Assembly: GCA_035648415.1 (NCBI GenBank)
Contig: DASRLO010000029.1
Span: forward strand, 1 to 11,107
Source: DATARH01 sp035648415
GTDB lineage: Bacteria > Pseudomonadota > Alphaproteobacteria > ATCC43930 > CGMCC-115725
Direction: 5' to 3'
Length of the DNA stretch: 11,107 nt
In this document: in pieces, positions 6,779 to 11,107 of the stretch
Layout: every line of letters starts with the position of its first letter
Position numbering within the stretch: position 1 is the first letter of the stretch
Made by a program: the position numbers and the translations under genes
The notes under the pieces: model-generated
The model's database searches: none
What the model was told of the DNA's origin: nothing
The model's input: only the letters and a program-made list of their open reading frames with translations

Positions 6779-7960
6779 CTATTGCGGACCAGCGCGCACC
6801 GAGGCCGGCTGGCCGGGCAGTTTGAAGCGCGGTCCGGTATCGGTGACCTTGTCGCCCATCACCCGCAGCACCGTCAGGTCGGACTCGATGAAGTTGCCGA
6901 CATAGACATGACTGCCGTCGGCGCTGAACGCGGCGCCTTCGGGCAGCGCGCCGACCGCGACCTCGCCGACGCGCGTCACATGCTTGCCGTCGATCCGCAG
7001 CACGCTGATCGAGCCGGACGGGTGGTAGTACCAGGTGCTTTTCGGCCGGTTCGAGCCGCGCGCCTCGACCGTGATTGCGAGGTTGCCCTTGGGGCTGATC
7101 GCCAGTCCCTCGGGCGAGTCGCCGACCGCGATGTGGTCGATGATGCGGATCGGATTGACCGTCAAATCGACGACGCTGACCGTATCGGCATTGCCGTCCG
7201 AGCTGCCGCCGCCGCCGGTGTTGGCGATAAGGGCGATTTGCCCGTTGGGAGTGATCGCGACGTTGTAGGGAAAGTTGTTCGCCGGCAGGTCGCTGTCCTT
7301 GTTGTAGGTGACCTTGCCGCTGTCGATGGTCAGCACCGCGACCTTGTTGGCGGCGGATTTGACGGCGAGCGCGCGCTTGCCGTCGGGCGCGATGGCCACC
7401 GCCGAAACCAGGTCGGCGGCGACGCCGATTGTCACCGTGTCGGTGACCTTGACGTCCTTGCCGTCGATCGAGAGGACCGAGATCGTGCCGTCGCCGCGAT
7501 TGGCGACCAGCGCCCATTTGCCGTCGGGCGAAATCGCCAAGCCGGAAGGCGACTTGCCCAGCGTCAATGTCGCCGCGACGGCGGGCGGGCTGGCCTTGAG
7601 ATCGACGACGAACAGCCGATTGTCGGGGGCGGTGGCGAAACCGTTATCCTTGGCTTCGCCCTTCATCGTGTCGGAGACGAGCGCGATGTCGCGCGACGGG
7701 GTGATCGCCAGATTGGTGGGCGGGCCGACGATCGTGTTGTCGAGCGGGATCGTCGCGAGGAGCTTCAGATTGTCCGGCTTTGACGTGTCGACGATCGACA
7801 GCGTGTCGTGGCCTGGGGCCTGCATCGTCGCCTTGCCGTCGTCGAATTTCGGCTTTTGATCGTTGCCGATGATCATCAACTGGGCGCGCGCCGCTGCGCC
7901 AAAAGCCGACAGCGCCAGTAGGACCGCGATGGCGCAGCCCGCGAGCCTCGATAAGCGCAT
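6779..7960 (-). CDS. Secreted YVTN-type beta-propeller protein
   Basis: A 393-residue protein with a signal peptide (residues 1-26, ending ARA). The rest is built of repeats in which PDGK/PNGQ/PKGN-A is followed by a strand ending SVLSIDG, AVLTIDSG, SVVDL, SVLRIDG or TVLRVMG. About seven blades can be counted, the first near DTLSIVDTSKP and the last ending DLTVLRVMG, which fits a closed seven-bladed YVTN/lactonase-like propeller. A glycine-rich GGGGSSDGN loop interrupts one blade. The start ATG (complement of 7958-7960) has a strong GGAGGA site 4 bases upstream. No catalytic or metal-binding motif is recognised, so a ligand- or protein-binding role in the periplasm is all that can be said. 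It lies 71 bases after the alpha/beta hydrolase gene and may share its transcript. Confidence 0.85.
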   Translation of the reverse strand: MRLSRLAGCAIAVLLALSAFGAAARAQLMIIGNDQKPKFDDGKATMQAPGHDTLSIVDTSKPDNLKLLATIPLDNTIVGPPTNLAITPSRDIALVSDTMKGEAKDNGFATAPDNRLFVVDLKASPPAVAATLTLGKSPSGLAISPDGKWALVANRGDGTISVLSIDGKDVKVTDTVTIGVAADLVSAVAIAPDGKRALAVKSAANKVAVLTIDSGKVTYNKDSDLPANNFPYNVAITPNGQIALIANTGGGGSSDGNADTVSVVDLTVNPIRIIDHIAVGDSPEGLAISPKGNLAITVEARGSNRPKSTWYYHPSGSISVLRIDGKHVTRVGEVAVGALPEGAAFSADGSHVYVGNFIESDLTVLRVMGDKVTDTGPRFKLPGQPASVRAGPQ

Positions 7961-8031
7961 GCGTTCCTCCCTGGGGTATTGTTTTCCGCGTCAAGGCGAT
8001 GCTGAGCCGAACCGCGCCCCGCGGCAAGGTT

Positions 8032-9951
8032 TCAGAACTTGTCGCAGGCTTCCGCGGCTCTTACGAACGCGGCCGCGTCGCCCTGCAGCAGCAGCCGGGC
8101 GGCGACGAGCGCCGCGGCGGCTTCCTTGACCTTCTCGACATAGCCGTCGCGACCGCCATAGCGCTCCGCGAGCGAGGAGCGGGGGTCGCCGGCGGCCTCG
8201 CGCTCGGTCTTGGTTCGGGCAAAGGCGATAAACGAGCCGTCGCGGTCGGCCAACTCACCGGGTTGCGCCTTGTAGACATTCCAGCCGGTATGCGTGCCGA
8301 GCGGCACGGCGACCTGTGGCAGGCGGATGCCGGCCGCCTCGTTGCCGTCGCCGTCGACCGCCGAGACGAAAATCGTGTAGGGCGCCGGCGGCGCCGTCTC
8401 GGGCGGATCGACCCAATCGACCGGCGGCAGGATCGGATTGGCGCCCGGCGCGACGGCGAACCCGGCGACCTTCGGCATCGCGACCTGGTCGGCGGTGACG
8501 GCGGTGCCGGCGGCGAGCGAGGGGACGAGGCTCGGCGGCGGCGCGACATCCCCGGTGACCCACTCTTCGAGCGCGACAAAGAGCGCGCGCAGCGCCGGGG
8601 TGGCGCTGTGCCAGTTGCGCGGGTTGACGCAGGGGCCGGGGCGCGGATCGACCCCGGGCCGCCCGCCATGCTGCGTTCCGGCAATCAGATAGGCGCGCGA
8701 ATTGTCGGGCAATGGCAGGTCGCGCCGCAGGCCGGGATCGGTATGGATCAGCGAGGCGCCCTTTTGCCAATACTCGGTCGCGCTGTTGGTCTCGATGATT
8801 TTCGGGTCGTTGGCGGCGCCGGGGAGCAGCGCCGCGATCCGGCCCGACACCGGGTCGGCGGTCTTGGCGGTGCTGAACGGAAACCAGTTCTCCGGATAGA
8901 GCCGGTCCTCGTGCTGGGTCGCGGTGCGGCCGGGCATCGAAAACCGGTGGTTGGCGAAGACCTTGCCGGCCCCGGCGACGTGGCTGAACACGCCGTCGAA
9001 GACTTTCTGCCCGGTCTCGTCGCTGTTCATCCCGAGTTCGAGGAAGTGGCGCAGGAAGCGGCCGCTCTGCGAGACGCCGAAGCCGATCGCGTGCTTGATC
9101 TCGCTCATGGTCGAGATCAGCGGGTTGGGGATGCCGCCGCGATTGGCGCTCCTGTAGCGGAAGAACGAGACGAGGTCGCGTACGCTGGCGTAGCCGATGC
9201 CGAGCACCTTCGACCCCACCGCCTCGAACCACAATTCGTAGATCGCGATCGGCGCGAAATTGCGGCCGGGCGGCAGCAGCCGGATCGAGCGGTCGTCGAT
9301 GAATACCCATTCGTCGCGCGGGATTTCGCTGCGGGTGTCGCTCTCGCGCTGGCGCACGGCAAGCCGCGCCGCCGGCTGGTCGGTCGCGGCGGCGGCGTAG
9401 GAGAGACGGCGCACGCTGCCGTCGCCCGCGGCGCGGGTGCCGAAATGGAACTCGTCGCGAATGCGCTGCGTCACCGGCTGCCCGCGTTCGAGCGCGGCAG
9501 GGAATTCGGCGCCGAGCCCGCTATTGGCGCGCGGCGCGCCGGGGTCCCAGCCCGACCACACCAGCGAATAGCCGCGCCCGAGACAGAAGCCGAGCCCGAC
9601 ATCCTCGCGTGTCTTCGGGTCGTTGGTGCGGGCCGGATCGTTGGCCGGGATGTCGTCCAGGAGGTTGAAGATCCGCTTCGAGCCGCGGTTGGGCACGTCG
9701 TAGACCAAAATCCCGCTGCCGCGCAGCGGGTCTTTCGGCCGCAGGATGTCGAAATCGGTGGCGTAGTCGACGAGGCCCTTGGCGTTCAGCGGCGCCTTGG
9801 CGAGATCGACGATCCCGGCATTCGAGGGCGAATGGGGGTCGAGCATGCCGCGCGCGACGCCCTTGATGCGGACATAGGCGCCCGGCGCGCCGAACTCGTG
9901 GCCGTCGGCGAAATTGGCGATGTCGGCGACGCTGATATCGGTGATCGCCAT
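8032..9951 (-). CDS. Large alpha/beta hydrolase-domain protein
   Basis: A 639-residue protein of the large alpha/beta-hydrolase-domain family (ABhydrolase_10-like). The nucleophile elbow is GFGVSQSGRFLR, with Ser294 in G-V-S-Q-S as candidate nucleophile. A later GTQHGG carries a probable catalytic His. The N-terminal MAITDISVADIANFADG and the VYDVPNRG and LGRGYSLVWSGWD segments are typical of the family. There is no signal peptide, so it is probably cytoplasmic. The start is ATG at the complement of 9949-9951, because GGAGAA (complement of 9956-9961) lies 4 bases upstream and within the 4-codon longer TTG-started frame. It follows the DUF924 gene after 12 bases. The substrate is unknown; ester or lactone hydrolysis is likely. 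No link to cellulose is apparent. Confidence 0.85.
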   Translation of the reverse strand: MAITDISVADIANFADGHEFGAPGAYVRIKGVARGMLDPHSPSNAGIVDLAKAPLNAKGLVDYATDFDILRPKDPLRGSGILVYDVPNRGSKRIFNLLDDIPANDPARTNDPKTREDVGLGFCLGRGYSLVWSGWDPGAPRANSGLGAEFPAALERGQPVTQRIRDEFHFGTRAAGDGSVRRLSYAAAATDQPAARLAVRQRESDTRSEIPRDEWVFIDDRSIRLLPPGRNFAPIAIYELWFEAVGSKVLGIGYASVRDLVSFFRYRSANRGGIPNPLISTMSEIKHAIGFGVSQSGRFLRHFLELGMNSDETGQKVFDGVFSHVAGAGKVFANHRFSMPGRTATQHEDRLYPENWFPFSTAKTADPVSGRIAALLPGAANDPKIIETNSATEYWQKGASLIHTDPGLRRDLPLPDNSRAYLIAGTQHGGRPGVDPRPGPCVNPRNWHSATPALRALFVALEEWVTGDVAPPPSLVPSLAAGTAVTADQVAMPKVAGFAVAPGANPILPPVDWVDPPETAPPAPYTIFVSAVDGDGNEAAGIRLPQVAVPLGTHTGWNVYKAQPGELADRDGSFIAFARTKTEREAAGDPRSSLAERYGGRDGYVEKVKEAAAALVAARLLLQGDAAAFVRAAEACDKF

Positions 9952-9955
9952 GTGG

Positions 9956-9961
9956 TTCTCC
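9956..9961 (-). promoter_or_regulatory. Ribosome binding site deciding the start of the alpha/beta hydrolase
   Basis: GGAGAA on the minus strand, 4 bases before ATG 9951. It overlaps the alternative TTG-started extension (9963), which therefore is unlikely to be the real start. Confidence 0.65.
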
Positions 9962-9963
9962 AA

Positions 9964-10599
9964 TCAGAGCAACGGGGGCGGCGTCGGCTGCCCGAAGCGG
10001 TGCTCGCATTCGATGAGGAACGCCATTTCCTCGGCGGTGGAGGCCCGGCCGAGAATGGCGTTTCGGTGCGGAAAGCGGCCAAAGCGCTCGATAATTTCGA
10101 GATGGAGGCGGGTCATGTGGCCCTCTCCCGGCCGGCCTGGGACAGGCGGCAGCGCCAGCAATAGCTCGATGCCGCGCTGCTGGTCGGCAAGAGCCTCACT
10201 ATGCTCGAACGGCAGGTAGAAGAACAGCCGCCATGCCGCCGGCACCGCCTGGTCGTCGCCCCGCGCCAGCGCCCGGCGAGCAGTCGCAAGCGCCAGCGGG
10301 TCGCTCGCGAAAGCGCGCGGGGACGACCGGAAGATGTTGCGCGGCACCTGGTCGAGCAGCATCACCAGCGCGAGCGCGGAGAGCGGCGCGGCTTCCCAAT
10401 CGGCGAAGGCCCCGGCAACCGCGGCGTCATGATCGGCCGCAAAACCCGCACGGACGGAGGCGTCGAATTCCGGCGTGCTGCGGAACCAGATCTGCTTGTG
10501 ATGCAGCCGCTCGGGGTGGGCGTACGGCCCAAACCAGAAATCGATAAGCGCCTGGGCGCGGGGGCAGGGCGGAGGCAGTGGATCGGCGGCAAACGGCAT
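9964..10599 (-). CDS. DUF924 family protein
   Basis: A 211-residue all-helical protein of the DUF924 family. Conserved motifs are IDFWFGP (19-25), LLDQVPRNIFR (81-91), ASDPLAL (98-104), LPFEHSE (129-135) and ERFGRFPHRN (171-180). The family has a TPR-like fold, and no reaction is established. The chosen ATG (complement of 10597-10599) gives the usual family N-terminus; an in-frame TTG at 10629 would add ten residues, and neither start has a strong ribosome site. It is the first gene of the minus-strand group, and its stop is 12 bases from the hydrolase start, so the two are probably co-transcribed. It is divergent from the GFA-family gene across a 192-base gap filled by a palindromic repeat. 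Confidence 0.9.
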   Translation of the reverse strand: MPFAADPLPPPCPRAQALIDFWFGPYAHPERLHHKQIWFRSTPEFDASVRAGFAADHDAAVAGAFADWEAAPLSALALVMLLDQVPRNIFRSSPRAFASDPLALATARRALARGDDQAVPAAWRLFFYLPFEHSEALADQQRGIELLLALPPVPGRPGEGHMTRLHLEIIERFGRFPHRNAILGRASTAEEMAFLIECEHRFGQPTPPPLL

Positions 10600-10676
10600 G
10601 CGGAGCAATGTAAAGGCTTCTGCGACCAACGCGAAGGCGATTGCTGCCGTCTCTCGGCCCGATCATTCTCCCATCC

Positions 10677-10773
10677 GTCATGGCCGGGCTTGACCTGGCT
10701 TGACCCGGTCATCCACGCCGTCTTCGGGATTTGTACCGCGGCCGTCATGCCCGGAACAAGTCCGGGCATGACG
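10677..10773. repeat. Composite palindromic intergenic repeat
   Basis: Two hairpin units lie in the divergent gap between the DUF924 and GFA genes. The left unit has arms ATGGCCGGG (10680-10688) and CCCGGTCAT (10704-10712), pairing at 8 of 9 positions plus one G-T. It contains a near-perfect 10-base tandem duplication, CTTGACCTGG / CTTGACCCGG (10689-10708). The right unit is a perfect 13-bp stem (10743-10755 with 10761-10773) around the loop ACAAG. The outer ends, CGTCATGGCCGGGCTTG and the complement of CAAGTCCGGGCATGACG, are inverted copies with 15 of 17 matches, so the whole may fold as one long cruciform. It resembles the dispersed REP/RPE-like repeats common in alphaproteobacterial intergenic DNA. 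No T-run follows, so it is not a standard terminator. Confidence 0.8.
10743..10773. repeat. Perfect 13-bp hairpin of the repeat
   Basis: CGTCATGCCCGGA and TCCGGGCATGACG are exact reverse complements separated by 5 bases. This is the best-preserved unit of the composite repeat; its right end supplies an ATG (10768) in frame with the following GFA-family gene. Confidence 0.85.
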
Positions 10774-10791
10774 AGAAAAAGGATGAAGACG

Positions 10792-11107
10792 ATGCCGATC
10801 AGAACCGGCGGGTGCCTGTGCGGGGCGATCCGCTACGAGAGCGGTGGCGAGCCGGCGTTCTCGCTGCAATGCCACTGCCGCGACTGCCAGCGGCAGAGCG
10901 GCGCCGCCTATGTCGCGGCGGTGCGGATGCCCTCGGCCGAGTTCCGCATCACCCAGGGCACGCCGAAGCGCTACGTCGCCAAATCCGATGCCGGCAACGA
11001 GATCGTGCGAGTGTTCTGCGGCGATTGCGGCGCGCCGCTCTACGTCCAGGTCGCGACCCGGCCCGACCTCGTCGGCATCCGCGTGGCGAGCTTCGACGAC
11101 CCGAGCT
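10792..11107 (+). CDS. GFA/CENP-V family zinc protein (N-terminal part, partial)
   Basis: Runs off the window end with 105 complete codons. The zinc-binding cysteine pattern of the GFA (glutathione-dependent formaldehyde-activating enzyme-like) family is clear: GGCLCGAIRY (6-15), CHCRDCQRQSG (27-37) and VFCGDCGAPLY (91-101). Family members are small cytoplasmic proteins whose actual reaction is mostly unknown; the formaldehyde name comes from one disputed member. ATG 10792 is preferred because AAAAAGG (10776-10782) lies 9 bases upstream and the protein then begins MPIRTGGCLCG, as usual. In-frame ATGs at 10783 and 10768 would add 3 or 8 residues, the latter starting inside the repeat. The gene is divergent from the DUF924 gene. 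Confidence 0.9.
   Translation, partial: MPIRTGGCLCGAIRYESGGEPAFSLQCHCRDCQRQSGAAYVAAVRMPSAEFRITQGTPKRYVAKSDAGNEIVRVFCGDCGAPLYVQVATRPDLVGIRVASFDDPS

Noticed and set aside
5912..7783. Open frame of 623 codons on the + strand across bcsZ and the propeller gene
   Set aside because: It is out of frame with bcsZ and antisense to the propeller gene, with low-complexity Arg/Ala/Asp composition; a codon-bias shadow.
7999..10164. Long + strand open frame of 721 codons opposite the alpha/beta hydrolase and DUF924 genes
   Set aside because: It lies antisense to two genes with clear family motifs; such frames are common in GC-rich DNA. Its arginine/glycine-rich content shows no recognisable domain.
10743..10773. 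Right hairpin as a rho-independent terminator
   Set aside because: The stem is strong but neither strand has a following run of T, and it sits upstream of both flanking genes; it is better explained as a dispersed repeat.
1..11107. CRISPR array, tRNA or rRNA genes, insertion sequences
   Set aside because: No regularly spaced direct repeats, tRNA-like cloverleaf, rRNA stretch or transposase motifs were seen on either strand.

Overview
The window comes from a GC-rich genome. Codon use, gene content and a palindromic intergenic repeat (CGTCATGCCCGG type) fit an alphaproteobacterium; I cannot place the order or genus.

Layout. (1) Positions 1-162 hold the 3' end of an exodeoxyribonuclease III gene. 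(2) Positions 341-6767, all on the + strand, form the core: two tandem SGNH-fold proteins, an AlgF-like periplasmic protein, an AlgI/WssH-type MBOAT O-acyltransferase, an AlgJ/WssI-type membrane-anchored SGNH protein, the cellulose synthase accessory subunit BcsD, and a GH8 endoglucanase BcsZ. (3) Positions 6779-10599, on the - strand and convergent with bcsZ, carry a secreted seven-bladed YVTN-type beta-propeller protein, a large cytoplasmic alpha/beta hydrolase and a DUF924 protein. (4) Positions 10677-10773 hold a composite palindromic repeat. (5) Positions 10792 to the end hold the start of a GFA/CENP-V-type zinc protein, cut by the window edge.

How the core works together (inference from families). 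In the Pseudomonas wss operon, WssF-I (SGNH, AlgF, AlgI and AlgJ types) O-acetylate cellulose. The same set is found here, in nearly the same order and with a duplicated SGNH gene, next to bcsD (lateral organisation of glucan chains in Acetobacter-type synthases) and bcsZ (cellulose trimming). The simplest reading is a locus for partially acetylated cellulose. The synthase genes bcsA, bcsB and bcsC are not in the window: the left neighbour is a DNA-repair gene and the right neighbours are convergent, so the polymerase is probably encoded elsewhere. This satellite layout, the joining of BcsD with an acetylation module, and the divergence of the two SGNH paralogues at the block III residue are the most interesting features. 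Possible control elements near the second SGNH gene are a TTAA-N7-TTAG motif, a short inverted repeat and an 18-codon leader ORF coupled to it by an ATGA overlap.

The - strand genes look like an ordinary metabolic or unknown group with no evident link to cellulose.
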